From Planctomycetota bacterium (GTDB taxonomy: Bacteria > Planctomycetota > PLA2 > JAEUHO01): a stretch of 18,054 bases of DNA. A model generated the notes under the pieces. The model did not search any database and had not been told where the DNA came from. It saw nothing but the letters and a program-made list of their open reading frames with translations. The stretch covers positions 1-18,054 of the forward strand of contig JAPKHB010000037.1 of NCBI GenBank assembly GCA_026647295.1. The letters are read 5' to 3'. How positions within the stretch are numbered: position 1 is the first letter of the stretch; every line of letters starts with the position of its first letter. Made by a program: the position numbers and the translations under genes. This document shows positions 8,131 to 16,012 of the stretch, piece after piece.

Positions 8131-8541
8131 CCTGCGCATGACAATCGTCGACGAGACTGGCCCCGTCGGAACACGCGTGGCGCCGCCCGCCGGCCCTCTT
8201 GCCCGCCGCCTACTTCGAGCGCTTCTTCGCCACCGTGTCCCTCTACGCTCCGCCGCGCGAACGTGGCGGTCGCCCGGGTCGGGGAGCTCGAGGTCCTCGA
8301 TGAGATCCTCGAAGCCGGTGATCTCCCAGTCGGGAATTGCAGCCTTCATGAGTTCGCGGGTTCTGTCGAGCGCGTCCGGCGCCAGGTCCGAACGTCGATC
8401 CAGGATGCTCGCGAAGCACTCCTCCCTGATCCGCTCGGACCACCGGGCACGGACCATGCCGGTGAGGTCCAGTCGGATCAACAGGTCGCGCAGCCGGGCC
8501 GAATGGAGGACACAGGCGTCGAGGATCGCGACGAGCGGCAC
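8128..8541 (-). pseudogene. PIN-domain (VapC-like) toxin, C-terminus lost
   Basis: The first 97 residues look like a PIN ribonuclease toxin. They carry VAILDAC (catalytic D8), WSERIREECFASILDRR (acidic E40), a helical region to about residue 75, and the conserved LELPDPGDRHVRAA (D88, D91). Related toxins continue with a strand and a final acidic position in a TFNLxDFP-type motif. Here the frame instead becomes arginine/glycine-rich to the stop, and neither other minus frame restores that motif, so sequence was replaced or deleted near 8240-8250 rather than merely shifted. The start is GTG at 8541, 11 bases after the antitoxin stop, with no clear ribosome site, which suggests translational coupling. 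Without the C-terminal part the nuclease is probably inactive. Confidence 0.65.
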
Positions 8542-8552
8542 CGGGACGCCGT

Positions 8553-9005
8553 TCAGTACCCGAGACCGTGCTTCTGCGCCTCGGATGCGAGTTCATCCAG
8601 GACCTCCTTGCGGCGCTTCTCCTCCTGCATGCGGAACCGCAGCACGTCGTCGGCCCGCACACGCCGGTGGGTCCCCACCTTGCGGGACGGGAGCCTGCCC
8701 GACTCCAGGAGTTGGACCAAGTGCGGGCGCGACACGTTCAGGAGATCCGCTGCCTGCTGCGTCGTGAGCTCCGCGTGGACCGGAACCAGGGTCACGGCGT
8801 TCCCGTTCGCCATCTGGCCGAGAATGGCCATGAGCATCTGGAAGGCCTCGAGCGGCACGTCCACGGAGATGGGCTTGTCGGTGCCCTCCGGCCGCAGGCG
8901 CACGATGCGCCCCCGGGAGCGCGGCAATTCAGACAGGGCGAGCAAAGCCTCGCGGGCCCGTTCTGTCAGGGCCCTGGAGGGCATCTTGAGTTCGAGTGCG
9001 CTCAT
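8553..9005 (-). CDS. Excisionase/MerR-type HTH antitoxin paired with the PIN toxin
   Basis: The 150-residue product has an N-terminal helical part (about 10-70, including ISVDVPLEAFQMLMAILGQM). A compact helix-turn-helix of the excisionase type follows at about 80-125: TTQQAADLLNVSRPHLVQLL, then ESGRLPSRKVGTHRRVRADD. The C-terminus is charged and helical (EEKRRKEVLDELASEAQ), a plausible toxin-binding region. Proteins of this layout sit immediately upstream of PIN toxins, neutralise them and repress the operon, and the 11-base spacing here fits. The gene appears intact while its toxin is truncated, so it may persist as a lone repressor. The ATG at 9005 lacks a good Shine-Dalgarno sequence; the promoter boxes at 9012-9039 place the transcription start almost at the ATG, so it may be leaderless. 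Confidence 0.75.
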   Translation of the reverse strand: MSALELKMPSRALTERAREALLALSELPRSRGRIVRLRPEGTDKPISVDVPLEAFQMLMAILGQMANGNAVTLVPVHAELTTQQAADLLNVSRPHLVQLLESGRLPSRKVGTHRRVRADDVLRFRMQEEKRRKEVLDELASEAQKHGLGY

Positions 9006-9011
9006 GGCGGA

Positions 9012-9039
9012 AGTCTATCCATATTCGAAATACTCGCAA
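9012..9039 (-). promoter_or_regulatory. Putative promoter of the antitoxin-toxin operon
   Basis: On the minus strand TTGCGA (9034-9039) and TAGACT (9012-9017) are separated by 16 bases, each matching 4 of 6 sigma70 consensus bases. The patch is unusually A/T-rich for this window and contains TTCGAA. The direct repeat at 9036-9052 overlaps the -35 box and could be an autoregulatory operator. Confidence 0.3.
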
Positions 9040-9052
9040 CAGAAGCAACAGA
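9036..9052 (+). repeat. Tandem 8-bp direct repeat near the antitoxin promoter
   Basis: GCAACAGA occurs at 9036-9043 and 9045-9052, a 9-base period, at the upstream edge of the antitoxin promoter. Closely spaced direct repeats are common operator forms for HTH antitoxins; a role here is inference. Confidence 0.3.
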
Positions 9053-9607
9053 TGCACCCGCCCGCGCGCCCTGCCCCCCAGCGGGGTCCCGGTCTCTGCT
9101 GCAACCTGGACCTCGGTGGATCGGCCCCCAGTTCGGAGCGTCAGGCGCCCTATCAACATACCATCCTGATGCGATGCCGGACCGGGCGATCCCGGCCGAG
9201 ATCGTCCACTTGGAGGTCATCTACTCCAGGACCCTCACCCCGCGCATGACGACCTGCCGGGACCTCCGCTGCCGGTGGGCCCGGGGCCAACGCCACCGGC
9301 CCTACGTGCGCTGGTACGTGCCTGCGCCCCCACGGTCAGCTTCGCCCGCGCCAGGGGCGACAGAGTGCGGGACGTCCGCTGCCTCCTCTGCTGCGCCTTC
9401 GGCTCCCGGGGGGACTCCCGCGGCCGGCGCGGGCGTACCCCCCGCAGCTGCCCACCGCTGACCATGGCAAGTAGCAGGAGTGCGACGGCGAGGCGCTACA
9501 CAGCGCCGTTGTGCCCGGCGTGAAGGCCTGGGCAACGGCCTGCCGGTGCGTGTAACAGACGAGGGCGAGATCAGCCTGTGCCCAGGCGGTTCGAGGCGCT
9601 CCAGCCT
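9053..9607. other. About 550 bp without a secure gene
   Basis: The best coding-like stretch is on the plus strand from ATG 9174, with strong third-position G/C bias through about 9320 (AEIVHLEVIYSRTLTPRMTT, later RHRPYVRWYVPAP). After that the bias moves to the next frame until about 9470. This may be one decayed or frameshifted gene, but I recognise no family and see no ribosome site, so I do not call it. No RNA gene or convincing terminator is visible. Confidence 0.4.
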
Positions 9608-10066
9608 TCACGACTCCTCCGTCGCTCCCTTCGGCGGCCAGGCGCCGATCCTCTGCCGCAGCGCGACGATCTTGCCGAGGTGATACGCGTTGTGCACCGC
9701 CAGACAGTTCAACTCCTCGCCCATCGAGAGTCCTGGCGCTACCTCTACCGCGAGTCGGCTCGGCTCCTGCGCCAGCGCGACAACTGCCCGCGCCCCCTCC
9801 AGGAACTGCTGCACGAGGTCGTGCCATTGCTGCTCGTCGTGCGGCACCGCGCTCGGGTACCTCGTTCCGCCGCGCAACACCGCTTCGAGTTCCTTGTCCT
9901 GCTCGACAACGCAGCGCTGAATGGTCGCTGCATGCCACAGCTCCTCGTAGATCGAGTGCGACGCGCCGGTTGGGCGGAGCGTGACCTGTTTGAGCGTGAG
10001 TCCGGACAGCAGATCCTCCCGCGCGCGGAATTCGCCGGTTAGGAATAGGTGGTTCCAGGTACTCAT
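9608..10066 (-). CDS. DinB-family (DinB/YfiT superfamily) protein
   Basis: The 152-residue product fits the four-helix DinB superfamily, metal-binding proteins that include damage-inducible DinB of Bacillus and thiol transferases such as bacillithiol or mycothiol S-transferases. The metal triad can be proposed as H45 in EELWH and H125/H129 in AVHNAYHLGKIVALRQRIG, the typical HxxxH at the end of the domain. The start is ATG at 10066 rather than the upstream one at 10096, because GAGGA (10075-10079) lies eight bases before it and the upstream extension looks like leader. No signal peptide or membrane segment is seen. It stands alone between non-coding stretches. The exact substrate cannot be read from the sequence. 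Confidence 0.8.
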   Translation of the reverse strand: MSTWNHLFLTGEFRAREDLLSGLTLKQVTLRPTGASHSIYEELWHAATIQRCVVEQDKELEAVLRGGTRYPSAVPHDEQQWHDLVQQFLEGARAVVALAQEPSRLAVEVAPGLSMGEELNCLAVHNAYHLGKIVALRQRIGAWPPKGATEES

Positions 10067-10302
10067 CGCGGTGTTCCTCTTCTTCGTCTGCTGCACGCCG
10101 CTGCCGCCCGTCCCGGCCCCGCAGCGTCACCCCAACGATATCAAACGGGCGCCCATTCGCTACTGGCTGTTAACCAAGCGGGCCCTCTCTGCCCGGGAGG
10201 GAAAGTTCGAGAGGGTGGTGGCGTAGAGTCGGTGCGTTGAGCAGCCGGTCGCGTAGAGAGAGTCGGGCGACGACCGCGACCCCCTCAAAGTCCGCAGTTC
10301 TG

Positions 10303-10327
10303 GCCCCCGCGGGCGCCTATCGGGGGC
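10303..10327. terminator. GC-rich hairpin, possible terminator
   Basis: GCCCCCG (10303-10309) pairs perfectly with CGGGGGC (10321-10327) around an 11-base loop. No T-run follows on either strand, so it may be a structural or Rho-associated element instead. Confidence 0.25.
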
Positions 10328-10466
10328 GGACCTCTCGGCGTGCTCTCCGGCCTCTGACGGGCTGAAGCGGGCCTGTGGCTCCCCGCTCGATCCACAATGT
10401 CGAACACTCTACGCTCTCGGCGAGCCCAGCCTAGGCCGTTTCGTCTGACGCCGGCAGGAGCATCAT

Positions 10467-10487
10467 GCACGGGTTCTCCCCCCGTGC
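10467..10487 (-). terminator. Hairpin downstream of the two-membrane-segment gene
   Basis: GCACGGG (10467-10473) pairs with CCCGTGC (10481-10487) around a seven-base loop. It lies about 46 bases past the stop of the gene at 10534, where a terminator of the right-hand cluster would be expected. No T-run follows on the minus strand. Confidence 0.3.
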
Positions 10488-10533
10488 GCAGCCCGAGCGA
10501 ACGCCCATGCCATGGTTGCCGATGTGGGGTGCA

Positions 10534-11034
10534 CTACGGCGGAGGCAGGGTGAAGCCGTAGTAGGACCCGCGCCGCACCTCATCTTCGCAGAACACGCGC
10601 ACCCGCGGGCTGGCATGTACGACCGCCGCCATCCCCTGTCGCCACGAAGCCCACACGATCGGCGGAATCCAGCCCATGGCGTAGAACAAGTACTCCTCAG
10701 CGCAAAGGATCAGGTAGTCGGTCAACACGGCCTCGCGCTGTGGCCTTACGGCTTGATCGCTGCCTTGCACCACGGCCCACAGTTCGATCCGCATACGTAT
10801 GTAGCGATCATTGAACTGCGTGGCCAGCCGTTCGAACGCCATCGTCGCCTCGCCGCGCGCTCGCAGGTCGAGGAACACAGCGCTGGCTGCGCCTGCAATG
10901 AGCGCCACTCGCGCCGCAGCGTCCAAGTTCTCCAGAAACGCGCCCAGGCACGCCGCTGCGAGAGCTAGCGAAGGCACGACCAGCCTGCCTGCCGTGGACC
11001 ACAGCCACCACCGGTACAGCCAGCGCTCGGTCAT
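10534..11034 (-). CDS. Small membrane protein with two N-terminal transmembrane segments
   Basis: The 166-residue product has two predicted membrane helices close together, about residues 15-33 (AGRLVVPSLALAAACLGAF) and 39-56 (AARVALIAGAASAVFLDL). A charged cytoplasmic helix follows (RGEATMAFERLATQFNDRYI), then an aromatic-rich part with LTDYLILCAEEYLFYAMGWI and PPIVWASWRQGM. The hairpin of membrane helices plus a soluble helical domain recalls SLATT or DUF4760-like small membrane proteins, some of which are effectors in prokaryotic conflict systems; I cannot assign the family firmly. ATG 11034 was preferred over the frame's earlier start at 11142 because the extra 36 residues look non-coding and GGGAG lies five bases upstream. 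It follows the Hsp70-like gene by 231 bases on the same strand, so it may have its own promoter. Confidence 0.65.
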   Translation of the reverse strand: MTERWLYRWWLWSTAGRLVVPSLALAAACLGAFLENLDAAARVALIAGAASAVFLDLRARGEATMAFERLATQFNDRYIRMRIELWAVVQGSDQAVRPQREAVLTDYLILCAEEYLFYAMGWIPPIVWASWRQGMAAVVHASPRVRVFCEDEVRRGSYYGFTLPPP

Positions 11035-11265
11035 GCCCGCTCCCAAGGGACGCCGCAATGGCCTGATCCGGGAGTTCTCCGCAGCGTCACCTGCGAGCAT
11101 ACCGCAACTGAGCCACGTGGATGAACGGGGCGGTACCAGCACGCAATCGCAACCCCGGCCCGCGCTCCTAGCACGGCTCGCCTACTCTTCGCTTGCTCGT
11201 TGCGGTCGCGCCGCCCGGGTCCGGTCACGATCAAACGGCAGCCACACGCCTGCGGGACACCGCCA

Positions 11266-12795
11266 TCAATCCAAGTACCAGTACGGCGGCGGCTGATCCG
11301 GTGGCTTGTCGCGTGGGATGAGACCGACCTGGCCAGGGGGAAAGAACCGCGGCCACTCCTGCCGGGGGATTGAGAGGCCATGAGCCACGGACAGCAACCG
11401 CTGGAGACCCCGGACTTCCTCCCGCGGGTTGTCGGGCGCGAGGACGCCCGTAGGTGTGTGCGGCCTTACTTGAAAGCGGACGTCCTTGTCTGTCCCCCAC
11501 CGGTTGAGGGGATTGCTCTTCTCGAGGACTCCCAGGACGTCGGGGCGAAGGCACCCCCCGCCGGCAACCAGCACAGTCAACTCGCGCCAAGCCTCACGCA
11601 GTTTGTAACGACCGCACTCTTTGCGGTAACCCTTGTCCCAGACGACCTGCATCATCTTGCCCAACGGACCGAGCACAGGCCGGCCAGCGTTAAAGTCGTC
11701 CACGCCGACGACGGCGGAGTCGTCGTGGTAGCACAGGATGCGCTGATCAGCGCCCGTTTCCCGGATCGAGTTGATGGACATCTCCGTCGTACCGGCGCCG
11801 ACGTCCACCATCAGGTATCGTCCCGGAGCCATGCGGGGGTCCCGCGCCAGCGAGACCAACGGCGCAAGCGTCTCGGGCAGCACTTCGAAGCGCCTTGTCG
11901 CACGGGGCTCCACGACCACCTGCTCGGATAGCCATGGCGCGCTCCATGTTCTGAGGTCGGCGAGTTCAAGCCCCTGGCCCACATCAATGGGTGATGGGCC
12001 GTACACGGCTTGCCAAGCCGCTTGGAGGATCCGTAGGTAACGCAGGCGCAGCGACTCGACACCGACGTGGTTCATGGGTGCCGCCACGTTCAGCGCGATC
12101 TGTACCTGATCACCCGCGTAGGCCGCGCTGAGCCGCTGGCGAATCATGTTCAGCGTCCACGCAAGGTAGCCGACCACCAAGAGATCGGTCTCGTCATGGG
12201 TGGGTGCCCTCGTCGCTTTTCCGAGACCCGAGCCCGGGCCGAGTAGGCGTACCTTTAGCGAGCGGAAGACCCGGGCTCCGGCCTGCTCGGTCGCCATGCT
12301 CCCGAACCAGCAGCGGTCCTGCGAATCGAGCGCCACGAGGGATGGCGACACCAGGGAGGGGTAGCCGGGCGCAGTGTGCTCCTCCAGGCGCAGGAGACGA
12401 GCATCGGTCTCGCCCCGTGGGCGAATGAGGACCTTGGTGGAGGAAGTGCCATAGTCCAAGCCGACAACGATCACGCGAACGCGACGCATCGGTTTTAGTG
12501 GCGTCGTGCCGGCCAGCCCATCCCGCCCCTCCAAGCGTCGGGCGCCGGTGCTGGCCTCAAGAGCGGTGGAGTCCATTGCTGGCGCCCCGCCCCCCGCGCT
12601 CAGGTCCGATCGGACCTCCGACGGCCCTCGGTGCGCGGGAAGCACCGTCGCGTCCGAAATGTCTGGTCGCCCCTCCCCCTCTGTCGGCGCCTTGGCCTCA
12701 ACGGTCCTACTCGGCGCGCCGGTCGTGGCGGGCGCCGTGTCTTGGCGCGGGGGCCGCTCCCGGCCCCGCAACCAGCGCCACAAGTGCCGCAGCAT
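11266..12795 (-). CDS. Hsp70/actin-fold ATPase (DnaK-like nucleotide-binding domain)
   Basis: The roughly 510-residue product carries the hallmarks of the Hsp70/actin ATPase fold: phosphate-1 VVGLDYGTSSTKV (about 111-123, D115), a connect-1-like stretch NVAAPMNHV (237-245), phosphate-2 MVDVGAGTTEM (330-340, D332), and an adenosine motif VLVAGGGCLRPDV (409-421). The domain fills residues 105-480 and ends in a proline-rich tail. No beta-sandwich substrate-binding domain follows, so it is shorter than DnaK (about 640) and may act as a switch or filament-former. Residues 1-105 are an amphipathic start (LRHLWRWLRGR) plus a disordered linker. GGAGG lies seven bases before the ATG at 12795; a GTG one codon earlier (12798) is the alternative. 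It begins 18-21 bases after the helicase stop, implying one transcript and probably a functional link. Confidence 0.8.
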   Translation of the reverse strand: MLRHLWRWLRGRERPPRQDTAPATTGAPSRTVEAKAPTEGEGRPDISDATVLPAHRGPSEVRSDLSAGGGAPAMDSTALEASTGARRLEGRDGLAGTTPLKPMRRVRVIVVGLDYGTSSTKVLIRPRGETDARLLRLEEHTAPGYPSLVSPSLVALDSQDRCWFGSMATEQAGARVFRSLKVRLLGPGSGLGKATRAPTHDETDLLVVGYLAWTLNMIRQRLSAAYAGDQVQIALNVAAPMNHVGVESLRLRYLRILQAAWQAVYGPSPIDVGQGLELADLRTWSAPWLSEQVVVEPRATRRFEVLPETLAPLVSLARDPRMAPGRYLMVDVGAGTTEMSINSIRETGADQRILCYHDDSAVVGVDDFNAGRPVLGPLGKMMQVVWDKGYRKECGRYKLREAWRELTVLVAGGGCLRPDVLGVLEKSNPLNRWGTDKDVRFQVRPHTPTGVLAPDNPREEVRGLQRLLSVAHGLSIPRQEWPRFFPPGQVGLIPRDKPPDQPPPYWYLD

Positions 12796-12816
12796 CACGC
12801 TCCCTCCGTCGGATCC

Positions 12817-15800
12817 CTATCCACGCGTGACCTTTAGAGCACAGACGGCCAACGGATCGGACAAGGTAAGGCTCGTCGTGCGTCGCTCCTCCAAGTCGCG
12901 CAGCTTCTGCTCGTGCTCTGCTTCGAGCTTGGTCAGCTGCGCCTGGAACAGCTTCTGGATCCGTTCCTCCTGCCCTCGCTCGCGGGCCGTCTGGAGCCTG
13001 CGCATCACGACGTCACGACGGTGTTCGAACTCCGCGACGAGCGCGCGGCGCCTGCGCAGATACCGCGCCTCGTTCTCGTTCTGCTCCCGCTCTCGAACCA
13101 CCCTGTACCGCGCACGTGCTGCACTCAGTACGGCAGCGTAGATCGACGGCTCCATCGCGGGGGCTCGCGCTGCCGCCGGCCACTCCTCCCCGGCATCTGT
13201 AACCAGGTGCAACAGCCGCTCGGCAGACTCGGCATCGATCACCTCCCGGCTGCCGACCCGCCACGCCACAGTCTCCAGCACCCGCCGCGCCCGAATCCCG
13301 CGCACCTCGAGCGCGTAGACCGCCAAGAAGTAGAGGCCCGCCACCAACTCCGAGTCGCCATCGCCAGCGAGTGCGAGAGTAGCCTGCCCCACCCGGGCGG
13401 AGGGAGCCTTTAGTTGTTCACCCATCGCCGCGACCGCCGCCCTGAAGAGTGGGTGCGCGACGTTGACCAGATCCAGCTCTTCCCGCTCGAACGCAACCGC
13501 ACCGTCGGTCGTGAACCATAGCGTGTCTCCCGCTGCGTACCTTAGGGCCTCGGAGGAGCCTGCCGAAGCCAGGAGCATGTCCCGCACGAGCGCCACCGTG
13601 AGGCGCACTCCCCAGACCCCGTCGGAGCCCTCCGCCTCCCTGAATAGCCCAATTTCCGGGTGGCGCGCCGTCAGAAAGCCGCGCAGGAGTGACAGGATCG
13701 CCCGATGGCTAACGAACCGCCCCAGCCGATCGACGCGCCTCATCTCCTCCCGGATGAAGTCCTCGTGGCCGAGCAGCTCCGCGGCGCGCGACTCAAGCAC
13801 CTGCAGGTCCAGCTTCTTCGCTTCGATGGCCCTCGTGGCCTCCTCGACCCGCCTGTCGGCCTCCGCGGGTGACAGGCGACCCGTGAAGTACTCGTGGCGC
13901 AGCTCTCGCATGGTCTCGCCGAGGATCACCTCGAGCTCCCCGATGCTGCGCTTGAAGATGCCAATCCGCTCATAGAGCCGCCGCAGGATGCGGTCTTCGA
14001 CGGTTCCCTCGACCACGAGGTTCCAGATCCACACGACGGGCGACTTCTGGCCGAAGCGGTCCACCCGGCCGATGCGCTGCTCCACCACCATGGGGTTCCA
14101 CGGGAGGTCGTAGTTCACGACATGGTGGGCGAACTGGAAGTCCAAACCCTCGCTTCCAACCTCCGAGGAGACGAGGATACGGATCTCCTTGGCCTGCCGG
14201 AACTGCCGCGTCCGCCGACCCCGCTCGTCGCGGTCGGGGTTCAGGGGATCGGACAGAACATCTCCCGCGATCCGCACCGCCGGGTAGCCATCCTGCGGCA
14301 GTCGCTCGGCCAAATACCGCGTCGTCCCAACGAAAAACGCGAAAATCAGCACCTTCGCCCCAGGGTCCTGCTTGTCGATGTGGGCGAGGATCTCGAGGAG
14401 AAGCTCGTACTTGCTGTCCCGCGCCGGCTTGGCAAGGGGGACGCCTTCCTTCTCGGGCGGATCGTTCCCGCGCCTCAGGATGCCCGCCACATCCTCGGGA
14501 GCGACATCGCTGACCTCCACGGCTTGGTCTTCGTCGCTGACGGCTCGACTTCGAGCCGCGAGCGCCGCGGGCAGGCAGGAGGCCGCTTGGCGGGCGCGCT
14601 GGATGGTCCCGAGACTCACCGGACCTTGAAACCAGCCCTGCGCGTTACTGCCGTGCACCAGCGCCTGATAGGCTCGGGATTCCTCTTCGCTGAAGGCGCA
14701 TGTCCTGACGCTGGCCCGCCGCACAGGCGCGTGTTCCTGAACGTCGCGCTTCCGGCTTCGGGTGACCACATGCGCCAGCGGATGAAGGTCCTGGACCCGG
14801 CGCTCTAGCGAGACCCACTCTCGCGCTTCTTGTGGACGCGATTCCTCTAGCTGGCGGATCGTTTCCACGGCCAGCGGGTCATGGAGTGAGGACAGCACCC
14901 CGTCGAGAAACACGGAGCGTAGGAGCGCGGCTGCCTGCGCCGGCGCCGCAGTCTCGCGAGTCCGCAGTACCGCCTCAGCGGCCAGGACATCGCGATGTCT
15001 CTCCAACTCCGCCTCAAACACGGTGGCGTCCGGGAACTCCCGCGGGCGCAGGGCGTGTAGGAGGGTATGCACATCCCGCATGCCGAGGTGTACGGGGGTC
15101 GCCGTGAGCAGGAGCACCGCATCGCCAAGCCGACCAAGCTCTCGCAGCAGCTCGGAGGTCTGCGTGCTGGGATTACGCGCATGGTGGGCTTCGTCGACGA
15201 CAACGAGGTCGATCGGCGCTGCCTGGGCGCCGAACTCTTCCAGCAGATCCGGAGCCCGCAACGTCTGCACAGACACAATGCCCCGAAGGCGTGCCTTCTC
15301 AGGCGTTTCCGCTGCCCGACGAGCGAAGGTCATGAGCGCAGCCCGATCGAGCACGTCGAAGTCCTGTCCGAACTTCCGGTTCAATTCGTTACGCCACTTC
15401 TCGCGCAATCGAGATGGACACACGATCAGCACCTTCTGCAGCGACCGCCTGGCGTCCAGTTCCGCAAGAATGATCCCGGCCTCGATGGTCTTGCCGAGGC
15501 CCACCTCGTCCGCGATCAGCAGCCGACGGTCCAATGAATCGAGCACCCTGAGGAGCGGCTTGTACTGGTGGGGCTGGAAAAGGATCCGTTGGCTGCGGTA
15601 CGAGTAGATGGTGCTTCGATTCTCGTGCTCGATGCGCTCCAGCGCCATCGCGCGGCGAAACGCCTCCAGGCGTCCCCAGCGCCCTGCCAGGACCAACTGC
15701 TCGATTGAGACATCCTCCGGTGTCTCGAGCTCGAGTTCTCCCTCAGGCACGTTCTCCGTACGCGCCGCGAACCGGACCCGGTACCAGTACTCGCCCCCGT

Positions 15801-15927
15801 CCGGCACGGCCGGCCCAGCAATGCGCCCCGGGTCGCGCGTGCTTCGCAGGAACACACTGTCGCCCTCTCGAAACTGCGGAGCGTCCATTCCGAGCCCTCG
15901 GTCTACGCCCATTTCTCCACGCTCCAC
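12817..15927 (-). CDS. SNF2/RapA-type DEAD/DEAH-box helicase-like ATPase
   Basis: This 1036-residue superfamily 2 ATPase would translocate on duplex DNA using ATP. Residues about 19-72 (FREGDSVFL...YWYRVRF...VPEGELELE) look like an SH3/Tudor-like barrel, as in RapA. Core motifs are complete: Q-like FQPHQYKPLL, Walker A DEVGLGKT (140-147, K146), motif Ia IVCPSRLREKW, Walker B DEAH (245-248), LLTATP (273-278), motif V SSEVGSEGLDFQ, and motif VI QRIGRVDRFGQ (about 617-627). The two RecA lobes are separated by a long insertion (about 300-500). The C-terminal third has no known enzyme signature and ends in a charged coiled coil (about 930-1015). GTG 15927 has a GGGAGGGGG upstream; ATG 15912 is an alternative. 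It lies 85 bases after the HExxH protein gene and 18 before the Hsp70-like gene. DrmD-like DISARM helicases share this general type. Confidence 0.9.
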   Translation of the reverse strand: MERGEMGVDRGLGMDAPQFREGDSVFLRSTRDPGRIAGPAVPDGGEYWYRVRFAARTENVPEGELELETPEDVSIEQLVLAGRWGRLEAFRRAMALERIEHENRSTIYSYRSQRILFQPHQYKPLLRVLDSLDRRLLIADEVGLGKTIEAGIILAELDARRSLQKVLIVCPSRLREKWRNELNRKFGQDFDVLDRAALMTFARRAAETPEKARLRGIVSVQTLRAPDLLEEFGAQAAPIDLVVVDEAHHARNPSTQTSELLRELGRLGDAVLLLTATPVHLGMRDVHTLLHALRPREFPDATVFEAELERHRDVLAAEAVLRTRETAAPAQAAALLRSVFLDGVLSSLHDPLAVETIRQLEESRPQEAREWVSLERRVQDLHPLAHVVTRSRKRDVQEHAPVRRASVRTCAFSEEESRAYQALVHGSNAQGWFQGPVSLGTIQRARQAASCLPAALAARSRAVSDEDQAVEVSDVAPEDVAGILRRGNDPPEKEGVPLAKPARDSKYELLLEILAHIDKQDPGAKVLIFAFFVGTTRYLAERLPQDGYPAVRIAGDVLSDPLNPDRDERGRRTRQFRQAKEIRILVSSEVGSEGLDFQFAHHVVNYDLPWNPMVVEQRIGRVDRFGQKSPVVWIWNLVVEGTVEDRILRRLYERIGIFKRSIGELEVILGETMRELRHEYFTGRLSPAEADRRVEEATRAIEAKKLDLQVLESRAAELLGHEDFIREEMRRVDRLGRFVSHRAILSLLRGFLTARHPEIGLFREAEGSDGVWGVRLTVALVRDMLLASAGSSEALRYAAGDTLWFTTDGAVAFEREELDLVNVAHPLFRAAVAAMGEQLKAPSARVGQATLALAGDGDSELVAGLYFLAVYALEVRGIRARRVLETVAWRVGSREVIDAESAERLLHLVTDAGEEWPAAARAPAMEPSIYAAVLSAARARYRVVREREQNENEARYLRRRRALVAEFEHRRDVVMRRLQTARERGQEERIQKLFQAQLTKLEAEHEQKLRDLEERRTTSLTLSDPLAVCALKVTRG

Positions 15928-16012
15928 GCCACTACCCCCTCCCTGTGAAAGGAACCCTCAGTAGAGGCCGTGTTTGGCCACTGGAAGAACCTGCGGCGTT
16001 GAGAAGGGCCCT

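Larger units (their letters stand above)
10097..10533. other. Intergenic stretch with hairpins and a short repeat, no gene
   Basis: About 440 bp upstream of the DinB gene and downstream of the two-membrane-segment protein, both on the minus strand. I see no supported ORF. It contains two GC-rich hairpins (10303-10327 and 10467-10487) and a loose direct repeat, GCGTAGAG at 10221-10228 and 10251-10258, each followed shortly by TCGG. Confidence 0.5.

Noticed and set aside
8263..9461. Plus-strand open frames of about 300 codons over the antitoxin-toxin genes
   Set aside because: Antisense to clearly recognisable HTH antitoxin and PIN toxin sequence.
9336..10130. 264-codon minus-strand open frame overlapping the DinB gene
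   Set aside because: It is in another frame from the recognisable DinB protein and shows no motif; the DinB frame has the metal triad and ribosome site.
13894..14808. 304-codon plus-strand open frame inside the helicase gene
   Set aside because: Antisense shadow of SNF2 motifs.
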